A stretch of DNA of 64,000 bases, from assembly GCA_944322305.1 (NCBI GenBank), contig CALUOP010000003.1, forward strand, positions 62,001 to 126,000, read 5' to 3'. The notes beneath the pieces were generated by a model, which saw nothing but the letters and a program-made list of their open reading frames with translations, had not been told where the DNA came from and searched no databases. Below are positions 9,029 to 17,264 of the stretch, one piece after another. Numbering within the stretch: position 1 is the first letter of the stretch; every line of letters starts with the position of its first letter. The position numbers and the translations under genes were made by a program. Source of the stretch: an uncultured Coriobacteriaceae bacterium (GTDB taxonomy: Bacteria > Actinomycetota > Coriobacteriia > Coriobacteriales > Coriobacteriaceae).

Positions 9029-9306
9029 TGCTCCCACCGTGTCTGCTCACCGCGGAAAACCTCAAACATCGGATCGGGCTCGGCATCGAGAAGCGCAGCG
9101 AACCGATCGAACGCGTCGGCAGAAAGCCGCACGAGCCCCTGCTCGAAAATATCCCGACGCGCCGACTCCATCAGCTGGTTGAGCGACCACTGGGAAACGC
9201 TCATACCGTTGATGCGCGCAGCCATATCGATCTGGTTTCGCTGATCCTCAGTCATGCGTAAGTCAAGGCGGCTGCTCTTTTTCTCCTGCACCATTGACGG
9301 CATCAT
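9025..9306 (-). CDS. DUF1778 ribbon-helix-helix antitoxin (TacA-like)
   Basis: A 93-residue antitoxin. The N-terminus SSRLDLRMTEDQRNQIDMAARINGMSVS-like segment matches the DUF1778 ribbon-helix-helix DNA-binding fold, and the C-terminal half (FDRFAALLDAEPDPM) is the toxin-neutralising part. Two adjacent ATG codons follow an AGGAGG site; I use the first. It is the first gene of a type II toxin-antitoxin operon and should repress its own promoter through the palindrome at 9320-9334. Confidence 0.88.
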   Translation of the reverse strand: MMPSMVQEKKSSRLDLRMTEDQRNQIDMAARINGMSVSQWSLNQLMESARRDIFEQGLVRLSADAFDRFAALLDAEPDPMFEVFRGEQTRWEQ

Positions 9307-9319
9307 AAGCCTCCTATGT

Positions 9320-9334
9320 ACGGTGACTCACCGT
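9320..9334. promoter_or_regulatory. Palindromic operator of the TacAT-like operon
   Basis: ACGGTGA-C-TCACCGT is a perfect 7+7 bp palindrome around one central base, 14 bases upstream of the antitoxin start. Its position fits autorepression by the ribbon-helix-helix antitoxin. Confidence 0.6.
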
Positions 9335-9566
9335 CAGTTTAGAAAATGCCCGGATGCGCGTCAAGCGCACGCAGCCAAAATGTGCAGCTGCATGCAAAAC
9401 AGCGCGCGCCTCTCTGCACCGTATATAAAGCGCTAAATGAGAGACAATTCACATTGACATGGATGCCGTGTATCACCTAAAAAGCAAACGGAAACAAACA
9501 CCTCCGCAGACTCGCGTAAACCAAGTATGTCTGTTAGAACAGAACGCAACGCCCGCCGCGTAGCTC

Positions 9567-10415
9567 TTAGCTGCGCGGCGGGACGATAACGTCGTAGCGC
9601 ACGGCTTTGCCGGCTACGCTGTAGCCAGGCTTCACGTCGGCTAGGTACGGGCCCTTGGCGGGACGCTTCACCACCACCTTGCGCGGGCGGGCGAGAAGCG
9701 CCGCGCGCAGCATCTCCTCTTGGTTGGCGCACGGACGCTCCAGGTGATGCAGCAGCTGAAACCGCTTCTTAACCGCCGCGCTCTTGCGGCGCTCGGGAAA
9801 CATGGGGTCAAGGTAGACCACGTCTGGGCGCGCGGGCAGGGCAAGCGGCTCGCCCGCCTCGAGGCCTCGCGCCGGTGCGGCGGGCTCCCCTTGGCCGCAG
9901 CTTGCCAGCGCCGCCAGGCTGTCTCCTTCGGCAAAATGCATCCGGGCGACCACCGGCGTCAGGCGCGGGTCGGCCGCCGCCCGGCGCAGGGCATCGCGCA
10001 GCAGCGCCGCGATAACCGGGTCCTGCTCGAACAGGTACACGGTAAAGCCCGCCGCAGCCAGCAGCAGGGAATCGCCACCGAGCCCCGCCGTGGCGTCTAC
10101 GGCCATCGGCTCAGGCACGCCCTTCACCCGCGCCGCCTTGACGAGCAGCTCACGTTGCAGCCTGCCCGGCGCCAAGCGCGGCAGCGCCTCGGCAAAATCA
10201 ACCCGCAGCGTCATGCCCTCCGCTTGCAGGGACACGCCGTCGGCTGCAAAACGCACAACAAGCGCAGCGCCCTCGCAAGCGCCCGTATCGCTGCGCGCGG
10301 CCGCACCGCCGTCCTTCTCGCCCACCAGCGCCGTGCCGACCTTCTCGGCCAAGCGCTCGGCCGCTTGAGCATTCCCACCCGGAGCAACCACCACCGCAAT
10401 GTCCGTCCGCCGCAT
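9567..10415 (-). CDS. rsmJ: 16S rRNA (guanine1516-N2)-methyltransferase
   Basis: RsmJ (YhiQ, formerly DUF548) methylates G1516 of 16S rRNA using S-adenosylmethionine. The SAM-binding region reads MAVDATAGLGGDSLLLAAAGF, the acidic loop LFEQDPVIAALL, and the family motif LDPMFPERRKSAAVKKR is clear. The ATG at 10415 follows GGGAG by 5 bases; a GTG at 10442 would add nine residues. The N-terminal part contains VGEKDGG, encoded by the dispersed motif. It may be read through from the two small genes upstream. Confidence 0.88.
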   Translation of the reverse strand: MRRTDIAVVVAPGGNAQAAERLAEKVGTALVGEKDGGAAARSDTGACEGAALVVRFAADGVSLQAEGMTLRVDFAEALPRLAPGRLQRELLVKAARVKGVPEPMAVDATAGLGGDSLLLAAAGFTVYLFEQDPVIAALLRDALRRAAADPRLTPVVARMHFAEGDSLAALASCGQGEPAAPARGLEAGEPLALPARPDVVYLDPMFPERRKSAAVKKRFQLLHHLERPCANQEEMLRAALLARPRKVVVKRPAKGPYLADVKPGYSVAGKAVRYDVIVPPRS

Positions 10416-10442
10416 ACCGCTCCCGTCTTTCGCCCGTCGCAC

Positions 10443-10694
10443 TTACGCAAAGTGCTCGGCCCACGCGGCCAAGATTCGTTGACGATTGCTTTCCAGATAT
10501 GCCGTTATTTTCCGTAAATCCGCTTGCGGTATCTGCGCGTCGTTGTGCACCAGCTCAACGCCGTCAGCCGTTATCCAAAACGTGGCAGACATATGCGACG
10601 GTCGCCCCTTGCAAACGTGAACGTGCGGGCGGCCCTCCTCGCGTGACCAGAAGAAGAACACGTACCCCAGAAAGTCGATAAGCACTTTAGGCAT
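10443..10694 (-). CDS. DUF4160 small protein
   Basis: An 83-residue DUF4160 protein. The family pattern is visible: a short hydrophobic start, EEGRPHVHVCKG, then IPQADLRKITAYLESNRQRILAAWAEHF. Such genes typically travel with a small partner (often DUF2442) and have been suggested to be toxin-antitoxin-like. The start overlaps the 3' end of the partner gene at 10687-10977 by 8 bases. Its activity is unknown. Confidence 0.8.
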   Translation of the reverse strand: MPKVLIDFLGYVFFFWSREEGRPHVHVCKGRPSHMSATFWITADGVELVHNDAQIPQADLRKITAYLESNRQRILAAWAEHFA

Positions 10695-10977
10695 GGGCGA
10701 GCTCCCCCTCTGCGTGATCCTCGTCAAAATAACCCGAGGCAAGCTGCCACATGAGCAGCTGGTTGTCGCGCAGGTAATCCTGCATGTCAAGGAGCTCTTC
10801 TTGGGAGAACCCATGTGACTTGGTGAACGTGCACGCAGGGACCGTCCCCTCGGCAAAGTCGAACCCCGTCTCGTTGGGGCGCTCAAAATACACGAAGAGG
10901 TAGTCGCAAGGACCGTCTTTACGTATATCTGAGAAGGTAAGAACGTTCTCGTTTATGGTTGAGTAGTAATGCTTCAT
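10687..10977 (-). CDS. Small protein paired with DUF4160
   Basis: A 96-residue hypothetical protein (MKHYYSTINENVLTFSDIRK... ending DEDHAEGELAHA) with no family I can name. It has a good ribosome site (GAGGAGGGCTCCC before ATG) and overlaps the DUF4160 start. The codons are less GC-biased than in neighbouring housekeeping genes, which fits a mobile two-gene module. The likely role, inferred from pairing only, is partner or antitoxin of the DUF4160 protein. A -10-like TATACT lies on the minus strand at 11009-11014. Confidence 0.7.
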   Translation of the reverse strand: MKHYYSTINENVLTFSDIRKDGPCDYLFVYFERPNETGFDFAEGTVPACTFTKSHGFSQEELLDMQDYLRDNQLLMWQLASGYFDEDHAEGELAHA

Positions 10978-11029
10978 GGGAGCCCTCCTCGCGCATGCGT
11001 TCGCGCAAAGTATATACCCATGGCACAGA

Positions 11030-11055
11030 GGCCCGGCCATCTGGGCGGCCGGGCC
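11030..11055 (-). terminator. Strong hairpin after the PII gene
   Basis: Perfect 9-bp arms GGCCCGGCC and GGCCGGGCC enclose 8 bases. It lies about 55 bases beyond the stop of the PII gene. There is no T-run, so it may be an RNA end stabiliser or a factor-assisted terminator. Confidence 0.4.
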
Positions 11056-11110
11056 CCTGAGGCAACCGCGCGCCTGAAACCGCACGGAGGTACTTGTTTT
11101 GCCGAGCGGA

Positions 11111-11449
11111 CTACAGCGCCGTGTCGCCGCGCTCGCTGGTTCGGATGCGGATGGCATCCTCTACCGGATAGACGAAGATCTTGCCGTCGCCCACCTCGCC
11201 GGTTTGGGCCACCCCGCAGATCTTGCTTACCAGCGCGTCCACCTCGTCGTCTGTCACCACCAGCATCACCTGCACCTTCGGCACCATGTTCAGCAGCACC
11301 TCGGTGCCGCGGTAGTACTCCTTCCAACCGTGCTGGTGGCCGAAACCCTGCACCTCGGACACCGTCATGCCGGTTACGCCGGCCTCCATCAGCACGTCCT
11401 TCAGCGGCTCAAGCATCTCGGGCCGCACAATGGCGCATACCTGCTTCAT
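11111..11449 (-). CDS. Nitrogen regulatory protein PII
   Basis: A 112-residue PII signalling protein that binds ATP/ADP and 2-oxoglutarate and gates the AmtB channel. The start MKQVCAIVRPEMLEPLKDVL, the T-loop region HGWKEYYRGTEVLLNMVPK and the C-terminal signature GKIFVYPVEDAIRIRT are visible. The T-loop has Val where Tyr51 of E. coli GlnB lies (YRGTEV), so control by uridylylation/adenylylation at that site is unlikely. It is the second gene of the amtB operon, 71 bases downstream, the usual glnK-amtB pairing in reversed order. Confidence 0.92.
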   Translation of the reverse strand: MKQVCAIVRPEMLEPLKDVLMEAGVTGMTVSEVQGFGHQHGWKEYYRGTEVLLNMVPKVQVMLVVTDDEVDALVSKICGVAQTGEVGDGKIFVYPVEDAIRIRTSERGDTAL

Positions 11450-11520
11450 AACCTGCCTCCTTGCTCTTGCTTAGCACCGGCCCCGCCGGATCTTCTCGCA
11501 CGCACCGATCCCGACCGGCT

Positions 11521-12798
11521 TTACGAATCCAAGCCGGTGTAGGCCGGGTACGCGCTCTCGCCGTGCACGGCCACGTCCAGGCCGAGCGCTTCCTCGCTGG
11601 CGCTGACGCGCAGGTGCCCGTGGAACAGCGCGCGCACCACCGCAATGATCACCAAATCGAGAACCGCCACCAGCGCCACGGTCACCACGATGCCCAGGAT
11701 CTGGCTTCCCAGCAGCGAGAAGTCGCCGGTGTAGACAAGGCCGCCGTGGCCGGTCCAAGACAGCTCGGGCACGCAGAAGATGCCGGTGAGGATGCCGCCC
11801 AGAATGCCGCCGATACCGTGGCAGCCGAAGGCGTCGAGCGCGTCGTCGTAGCCCAGGCGCGTCTTGAGGTGCGAGATCGCGAAATAGCAGACCGGCGACA
11901 CGACAAGCCCCATGATCACGGCCGCCCACGGCTCGACGAAGCCGGCGCTGGGCGTCACCACCACGAGACCCGCCACCAAGCCGGTGCACGCACCCACCAG
12001 CGTGGGGCTGCCGGTCTTCACGCGCTCAACGATGAGCCAGGAAGCAAGGCCCGCCGCGCTGGAAACCACCGTGTTGAGCACGGCCAGCCCCGCGATGCCG
12101 TCGGCCGCGAACGCCGAGCCGCCGTTGAAGCCGAACCAGCCGAGCCACAGAAGGCCGGCGCCCAGTGCCACAAAGGGCACGTTGTGCGGGCGGTACGTCT
12201 TGAGGCCGAAGCCCTTGCGCTTGCCCAGGAACAAACAGAGGATAAGGCCGGTCAAACCGGAGCTGATGTGCACCACGTCGCCGCCGGCGAAGTCGAGCGC
12301 GCCGATGATGCCGCCGATCAGGCTGTTGTTGCCGCCCCACACCATGTGGGCCAACGGCGCGTACACCACGAGAGACCACAGGGCAACAAACGCCGCCACC
12401 GCGCCGAAACGCATGCGCCCGGCAACGGACCCCGTGATGATGGCGCAGGTGATAAGGGCGAACGCCATCTGGAACGTCACATCGATGATGGTGGGGTACG
12501 TGGTGCCGTCGGGCACGGCGGCTGCCTCGTCCAGCATGGTCTGCACGATGCCCGCAAGCCCGAGCTGGTCGAACCCGCCGATGAAGGGGCTCGCGCCGTC
12601 GCCGCCGTACGCCAGCGACCAGCCCGCGAGCACCCACGTGAGCCCCACGATGCCGATCACGGCAAACGACATGAGCATGGTGTTGACAACGTTTTTCCTG
12701 CGAGAGAGCCCGCCGTAAAAGAAGGCGAGCCCGGGCGTCATGAACAGCACCAGCATAGCGCTGACCAGCATGAACGCCGTAGAACCCGAATCGTACAT
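11521..12798 (-). CDS. amtB: Ammonium transporter
   Basis: A 425-residue Amt/Mep/Rh channel for NH4+/NH3 in the cytoplasmic membrane with about 11 helices. The twin-His pore residues are visible in GGDVVHISSGLTG and DAFGCHGIGGILGG, and the family start FMLVSAMLVLFMTPGLAFFYGGL is clear. The ATG at 12798 follows GGGAGC; the frame stays open further upstream without a better start. It is expected to be expressed under nitrogen limitation with the PII gene. I could not identify a specific nitrogen-regulator site in the 277-base upstream gap. Confidence 0.93.
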   Translation of the reverse strand: MYDSGSTAFMLVSAMLVLFMTPGLAFFYGGLSRRKNVVNTMLMSFAVIGIVGLTWVLAGWSLAYGGDGASPFIGGFDQLGLAGIVQTMLDEAAAVPDGTTYPTIIDVTFQMAFALITCAIITGSVAGRMRFGAVAAFVALWSLVVYAPLAHMVWGGNNSLIGGIIGALDFAGGDVVHISSGLTGLILCLFLGKRKGFGLKTYRPHNVPFVALGAGLLWLGWFGFNGGSAFAADGIAGLAVLNTVVSSAAGLASWLIVERVKTGSPTLVGACTGLVAGLVVVTPSAGFVEPWAAVIMGLVVSPVCYFAISHLKTRLGYDDALDAFGCHGIGGILGGILTGIFCVPELSWTGHGGLVYTGDFSLLGSQILGIVVTVALVAVLDLVIIAVVRALFHGHLRVSASEEALGLDVAVHGESAYPAYTGLDS

Positions 12799-13075
12799 AG
12801 CTGCTCCCAAGGTTGTAGGCCAACGTGTCCGCGCGCTTATCCCCGCATGCCGCCGCTGGGCGGACGGCGTGGCGGGCAACAACCTCGATGCTATCGGCCG
12901 CGCCCGCGTCGATGAGAGCGCGCGGCGGCGTTTAACGCGCTGAACACAGCCTGGAAACAGTGGCAACCAACGGGTAACCGCTTTGAAAATGACCGTACAC
13001 GCGCCGGCAAACAAACGGAAACAGGAGCGGGACGGCTGGCAGCGGCACACGGCGCGCAGGCACCGCGGCCTGCCG

Positions 13076-13618
13076 CTATGCCGACGTGCCCGCCTCTGCG
13101 CGCTTGGCCTCGGTGCACGAGAAGAGCGCCCGAGCGTCTCCGGCGGCGCGCTTGCCCAGGTAGCTGCGCACGCGGGCCAGGCGCTCGCGCGTAGAGGCGG
13201 CCAGCGGCTCGGGCAGGTCGTCGGGGGCGAACCAACCCACCGCCAGGCTCTCGTCGTCGTTCACGCGCGGCACGGCGTTGCCGCCCGGAGCAACGCGGCA
13301 CACGAAGAGCAGGTCGAGGTACTGGCACACGTCGCCGTTGGCGTACACGGTGGTGTGGTCGGCGGCCTTTATCGCCGCGAGCTCGCAGGGCACCGCGTCC
13401 ACGCCCGTCTCCTCGGCAACCTCGCGCACCACGGTGTCGGCGGGCTCCTCGCCCGGCTCGTTGATGCCGTACACCAGCGCCCATTCGCCCGTGTCCGCGC
13501 GCCGCCCCATCAGGATACGGCCCGCCTCGTCCTCGACGTAGGCGGTCACGCCCACCAGCCACAGCAGGTCGTGGCCGATCTTCTCGCGCAAGCTTAGGAT
13601 GAAATCAGGCGTAGCCAT
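13076..13618 (-). CDS. NUDIX hydrolase
   Basis: A 180-residue Nudix protein that hydrolyses a nucleoside diphosphate linked to another moiety. The Nudix box GX5EX7REUXEEXGU appears as GINEPGEEPADTVV followed by REVAEETGV. The substrate is not predictable. The ATG at 13618 has AGGAGGGACC upstream. The gene follows the RF-like gene on the same strand, with a REPIN-like inverted repeat in between. Confidence 0.87.
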   Translation of the reverse strand: MATPDFILSLREKIGHDLLWLVGVTAYVEDEAGRILMGRRADTGEWALVYGINEPGEEPADTVVREVAEETGVDAVPCELAAIKAADHTTVYANGDVCQYLDLLFVCRVAPGGNAVPRVNDDESLAVGWFAPDDLPEPLAASTRERLARVRSYLGKRAAGDARALFSCTEAKRAEAGTSA

Positions 13619-13724
13619 ATGGTCCCTCCTTGTTCGCGGCGCCTGTGCGCCCAGCGTTTCCCGCACTGTAGCACGAGGTACGGCGCGCTCAAAGACGCGC
13701 CGGGCACCGAGGCGGCACTCCCGC

Positions 13725-13800
13725 CATTCGCCATTGGGGACGGGTACGGATGACGGGTGCTTCGCACTCTGCCATCCGTACCCGTCCCCAATGGCGAATG
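13725..13800. repeat. REPIN-like inverted repeat
   Basis: Two perfect 28-bp arms (13725-13752 and 13773-13800) flank 20 bases. Each arm contains CCATTGGGGACGGGTACGG. The same core forms a second inverted repeat at 25097-25162. GGGGACGGGT-type palindromes resemble REP sequences mobilised by RAYT transposases; no RAYT gene is in this window. It begins 14 bases beyond the RF-like gene stop. Confidence 0.7.
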
Positions 13801-13813
13801 CGTGACGCAGCGG

Positions 13814-14305
13814 CTACCAGTCCACGCGGCGGCGGGCCTTCTTCGCGTCGGCGCGGCGGCGCTTGCCCTCCAGGCGCCGCTCGTTGACCTTGCGCGGTAC
13901 CTTGGTCTTGCGGCGCGGCTTGGGCCGCCGGGCCCGCTGCTCAAACGCGGCGCGTAGCTTGGCCAGGCACGTTTGACGGTTCTGGTATTGGCTGCGGGTC
14001 TCACGCGAGACCACGGTAATCCCCGTAGGCACATGGCGCATGCGTACGGCGGAGTCCGTGGTGTTGACGCCCTGGCCACCCGGACCCGTAGCACGGAACA
14101 CCTGCACCTCGCACACACGCAGGATGGCCGCGTCGTCCATGCGGGCAAACGCAGCGTAGTCGCGGTACGTTAGCACGCGACGAGGCCGCCCCGCGGCGGC
14201 ACCCTCTTGAGCCGTGGCACCTGCAACGGCGGCGCCATCCAAACGCACCGCGGCGACCTCTCCGTTTTTCTCGCTCTTCTCGTTTCTCTCGTTCTTATCG
14301 CCCAT
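13814..14305 (-). CDS. RF-1-domain peptidyl-tRNA hydrolase (ArfB-like ribosome rescue factor)
   Basis: A 163-residue protein with the release-factor GGQ motif ([22 protein letters not shown]), but without codon-recognition domains. A strongly basic tail ([22 protein letters not shown]) resembles the ArfB/YaeJ C-terminus that enters the mRNA channel. It probably hydrolyses peptidyl-tRNA on stalled ribosomes. An N-terminal extension of about 40 residues ([12 protein letters not shown]...) is low in complexity. The ribosome site GGAAGGAGG lies before the ATG. Confidence 0.8.
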   Translation of the reverse strand: MGDKNERNEKSEKNGEVAAVRLDGAAVAGATAQEGAAAGRPRRVLTYRDYAAFARMDDAAILRVCEVQVFRATGPGGQGVNTTDSAVRMRHVPTGITVVSRETRSQYQNRQTCLAKLRAAFEQRARRPKPRRKTKVPRKVNERRLEGKRRRADAKKARRRVDW

Positions 14306-14346
14306 GGCTGCACCTCCTTCCGCGCATCGTTGCGCGCTCAACGTTG

Positions 14347-14616
14347 TTACCCCGCCATAACCAGCGGGATCCATTTCACGGCGAAGTATATGAGCACCGG
14401 CACGCTTACGGCATACAGCACGATGGGGATGGCGATAAGCGCACCGAGCTTCTTGCCGCGCTCGCGCCGCTTGGACGTACGCACGGCAAACACGATGGCA
14501 ACCACCGTGGCCACCAGGAATAGGCCCGCCGCGCCGAGAAACACGCTGAAGAGCACTAGCCCCATGGCCGTCAGCAAACTCAAAAGCACCAGAACCGAGC
14601 AGCCGCCCATACGCAT
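14347..14616 (-). CDS. Small two/three-helix membrane protein
   Basis: An 89-residue hydrophobic protein with segments [35 protein letters not shown] and, after a basic loop ([11 protein letters not shown]), [20 protein letters not shown]. No family recognised. It lies between the pentapeptide protein and the RF-like gene on the same strand with short gaps, suggesting one transcript. Confidence 0.6.
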   Translation of the reverse strand: MRMGGCSVLVLLSLLTAMGLVLFSVFLGAAGLFLVATVVAIVFAVRTSKRRERGKKLGALIAIPIVLYAVSVPVLIYFAVKWIPLVMAG

Positions 14617-14628
14617 TTACCCCCGCGC

Positions 14629-15417
14629 TTACTCTTCCTTTACCTGCACGCCCAACAGCCCGGCAAGCCCCACCGCCTGCGCAGGGCTCATCACGCAGCC
14701 GCGCAGCTCGCGGAAGTCGCTCGAAACCGTAATGCCCTGAACCTCGCAGGTAGACAGGTCGACCCCCGCCAGCGGCGTGCGGAACACGTCGATCCGCTCC
14801 AAGTTGCAGGCATCCAAGATAACTCGCCTCGGGCGCACGTTGTGCCACACGCTTTCGGCAAGCGAGGTTTCGCGCGCAGAGAAGCCCTCTAGGGCGGCCT
14901 CCGAGAAGTCGGCGTAGCGCAGCTGACTGTCTGAGATCGCAACGGCGGTGAGGCGGCTCTTGAGAAAGCTGAGGCCGGGCGCCGAGCATGCGCGGAAATC
15001 GCACCGGTTGAGCCAGCAGCGCTCGAGCCGGCACCCCGTGAACCGGCAGCCGCTGAACACCACGTCGGTGAAGGTACAGCGCGAGAAGTCCACCCCGTCG
15101 AAGGCGCACGAGCGAAACACCACCTGCTCGAACGTGGCCGCGCCGGCCGAAACGTCCGTCAAGTCAAGCCCGTCGAACGCCGTCATGGCGACAAGCGCCT
15201 CGCCGGCGGCAAAGCGGCGCAGCAGCTCGTCCTCGTCAACGTGGTGACCGATCTTCTCGCTCACCCGGGCGCGACCGCCCCGCTTGCGAGCACCCGGAGC
15301 AGAGCGCGCCTCCTCAGGCGCAGGTGCGTCCGAGGCCGCTCCCACCTGACTCTGCTGCTCTGCCGCCGCGACGTGTTTACGCTGCGGGTTGTCCCACGGA
15401 TAGGCTGTGCGCGCCAT
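14629..15417 (-). CDS. Pentapeptide-repeat protein
   Basis: A 262-residue protein. After a disordered N-terminus (about 1-70), residues about 80-210 contain A(D/N)LXX-type pentapeptide repeats, such as [19 protein letters not shown] and [17 protein letters not shown]. These would form a right-handed quadrilateral beta-helix. Function is not deducible; some homologues mimic DNA and bind gyrase. The ATG at 15417 follows GGGAGGAAGCC. A TGTCCGCACG-N6-TACCAT element lies upstream at 15447-15468. Confidence 0.82.
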   Translation of the reverse strand: MARTAYPWDNPQRKHVAAAEQQSQVGAASDAPAPEEARSAPGARKRGGRARVSEKIGHHVDEDELLRRFAAGEALVAMTAFDGLDLTDVSAGAATFEQVVFRSCAFDGVDFSRCTFTDVVFSGCRFTGCRLERCWLNRCDFRACSAPGLSFLKSRLTAVAISDSQLRYADFSEAALEGFSARETSLAESVWHNVRPRRVILDACNLERIDVFRTPLAGVDLSTCEVQGITVSSDFRELRGCVMSPAQAVGLAGLLGVQVKEE

Positions 15418-15446
15418 GGCTTCCTCCCTGCGTCTCCCTTGCTTGG

Positions 15447-15469
15447 CATGGTACCAGTCCGTGCGGACA
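15447..15469 (-). promoter_or_regulatory. Promoter-like element TGTCCGCACG-N6-TACCAT
   Basis: On the minus strand GTGTCCGCACG (15469-15459) is followed by GACTGG and TACCAT (15452-15447), 30 bases upstream of the pentapeptide gene. The same layout precedes the genes at 3526 and 35109. Confidence 0.45.
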
Positions 15470-15577
15470 CAACATTCCCAGGCGCGCGATTCCCACCGCC
15501 TGCCGCGCATAGCGCCTATACATAAAAGCGTGCCACCCGCTCGCAATGCCTTCGCCTGCGATGAAGGAGGGAGCGTC

Positions 15578-15786
15578 ATGCAGTGTCCTCAATGCGGCTG
15601 TGAAATGGAATGCGGCCAGCTCAGTGCGCACAATGCCAAGTGCTTTGGACCGGCCGGCCCCTTAAGCTCACGGGCATTGCCAGCAGCAACGACGTAGTCA
15701 TCAAACCACAGCGTTTTCTTAACGAGGCCGGTGGTCCGCCTGCTTACCTATGCCGACGTTGCCACCTCGTGCTGGTAAAGTACTGA
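15578..15786 (+). pseudogene. Zinc-ribbon (DUF6487-like) gene with a -1 frameshift
   Basis: A good ribosome site (AAGGAGGGAGCG) precedes the ATG at 15578. Frame 1 encodes MQCPQCGCEMECGQLSAHNA with a first CxxC knuckle, but stops at 15697. Shifting back one base at the CCCC run near 15660 restores KLTGIASSNDVVIKPQRF and then YLCRRCHLVLVKY with the second CxxC, ending at 15786. The joined protein of 69 residues looks like the short DUF6487-type zinc-ribbon family. It is either a broken gene or a base-calling deletion in the C-run. Confidence 0.6.
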
Positions 15787-15810
15787 GACAGAGACAGGCG
15801 CTTTGCCCGG

Positions 15811-16347
15811 CTACTCGGCAGTGCCGGCGACGCGTTTGCCGTCCTGCTTGTCTGCGTGCTTCCGCAGCGCATCTGCCAGCGAGAAGCACCCCTTGGCGGC
15901 AAGGTGTCCGCCCGTCTCGACCACCTTGCCTGCGCCGGTGAGCGCAAGCTCTGCGCCCTTCAGCGCCGTGCGGGCAGCAGCCCCCGCCACCACCGGCGCC
16001 TGGCGCGCCGTCGCCTCGGCCGCGCGGGAGGCGTGATCTTTCGCCGCCGAGCCCAAGGTGTCGGCGGCCTCGTCAAGCTTTGCTTCCAGAGGAGAGGCAG
16101 CGCGCCCCGCGTAGTTGCGCTGACCCTTGCTGATAAGCACCGCGCCTCCCGCCAGCGCCGCAACGCCGGGGCCGGGCAGCGCCATCATGGGCACGCCGGC
16201 AACCGCAAGCGCGGCGCCCGCAATCATCTGAAGCGCGCCTTTCAGCTTGTGCCGCTGCGGATGCGCGTGCCCCTCCGCGCTCGTCTCAGCGCCCATCCCT
16301 GCATCCATCTCCGCGGCAGCCTGCGTCCGCGTGTCCTCAGAGCTCAT
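15811..16347 (-). CDS. PGPGW-type membrane protein
   Basis: A 178-residue protein. After a polar N-terminus, residues about 45-85 form a membrane hairpin around the PGPG turn (AGVPMMALPGPGVAALAGGAVL) typical of the PGPGW family. An Ala-rich helical tail of about 90 residues follows. Function unknown. The ATG at 16347 is preferred over the upstream in-frame start at 16455, which would run through the motif GGGCGAGAAG and non-coding sequence. Confidence 0.6.
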   Translation of the reverse strand: MSSEDTRTQAAAEMDAGMGAETSAEGHAHPQRHKLKGALQMIAGAALAVAGVPMMALPGPGVAALAGGAVLISKGQRNYAGRAASPLEAKLDEAADTLGSAAKDHASRAAEATARQAPVVAGAAARTALKGAELALTGAGKVVETGGHLAAKGCFSLADALRKHADKQDGKRVAGTAE

Positions 16348-16500
16348 GGCAACCTCGCTTCTCCACCGCGCCGGCTCTTTCTTGGGCTCATTCCCCAACG
16401 CGGCCGCGGTATACCGCCGCACGGGCAAACGGTGCTTCTCGCCCGGCGGCTCCACCCCTCACGCACATGCGCGAGGCAAGCCAGCCGCACCCCGTGCACG

Positions 16501-16537
16501 AAAAAAGGCGGGGCCACCCGCTTGGGTGACCCCGCCT
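16501..16537 (-). terminator. Rho-independent terminator of the rubrerythrin gene
   Basis: On the minus strand GGCGGGGTCACCC-AAGC-GGGTGGCCCCGCC is followed by TTTTTT, about 40 bases after the rubrerythrin stop. Confidence 0.85.
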
Positions 16538-16574
16538 CAGCAGCAGCCTTGCGCCGTGCGATGCGGCAGGTGGC

Positions 16575-17135
16575 TTAGCCGAAGTAACGCTTCAGCAGGC
16601 CGGCGAACGCCTTGCCGTGACGGGCCTCGTCGCGAGCCATCTCGTGCACGGTGTCGTGGATGGCGTCCAGGCCGGCGGCCTTGGCGCGCTTGGCCAGGTC
16701 GGTCTTGCCGGCGGTAGCGCCGTTCTCGGCCTCAACGCGCATCTCGAGGTTCTTCTTGGTGGAGTCGGTCACGACCTCGCCCAGGAGCTCAGCGAACTTG
16801 GCGGCGTGCTCGGCCTCCTCGTGAGCGGCCTTCTCCCAGTACAGGCCGATCTCCGGATAGCCCTCGCGGTGCGCAACGCGGGCCATGGCCAGGTACATGC
16901 CGACCTCGGTGCACTCGCCCTCGAAGTTGGCGCGCAGGTCGGCCACGATGTCCTCGGAGACCTCGGGGAGCTTGCCAACGCCCACGACGTGCTCAGCGGC
17001 CCAGGTCATCTCGGTGTCGGACTGCTTGATGAAGCGGTCGCCGGAGACGCCGCACTGGGGGCACTTGAAATCGGCGGGCAGCTCCTCGCCGTCGAACTCC
17101 TCAACGTAACCGCACACCGGGCAAACGAACTTCAT
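16575..17135 (-). CDS. Rubrerythrin (rubredoxin domain first)
   Basis: A 186-residue diiron peroxidase that detoxifies H2O2 in anaerobes. The N-terminal rubredoxin-like domain carries CPVCGY and CPQCG (about 5-40). The ferritin-like four-helix domain has its Glu/His ligands in [32 protein letters not shown] and [11 protein letters not shown]. The rubredoxin domain is at the N-terminus, the reverse of classical rubrerythrin. The ATG follows AAAGGAGAGAGAGC. Monocistronic with its own terminator. Confidence 0.92.
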   Translation of the reverse strand: MKFVCPVCGYVEEFDGEELPADFKCPQCGVSGDRFIKQSDTEMTWAAEHVVGVGKLPEVSEDIVADLRANFEGECTEVGMYLAMARVAHREGYPEIGLYWEKAAHEEAEHAAKFAELLGEVVTDSTKKNLEMRVEAENGATAGKTDLAKRAKAAGLDAIHDTVHEMARDEARHGKAFAGLLKRYFG

Positions 17136-17264
17136 GCTCTCTCTCCTTTTGCTTGCGATGAATACGCGCGCCCTGCCCTTGCAGGTCCTCTCAAGGCGCT
17201 TGTCCAGCATACCACAGTTTTTTACTTCTATATACGTACCATTTTGCCGCCACGCATGGCGTCC

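Noticed and set aside
9340-9566. Promoter (TTGACA near 9453) for a plus-strand gene
   Set aside because: No plus-strand gene follows; the flanking genes are on the minus strand and the -10 is poor.
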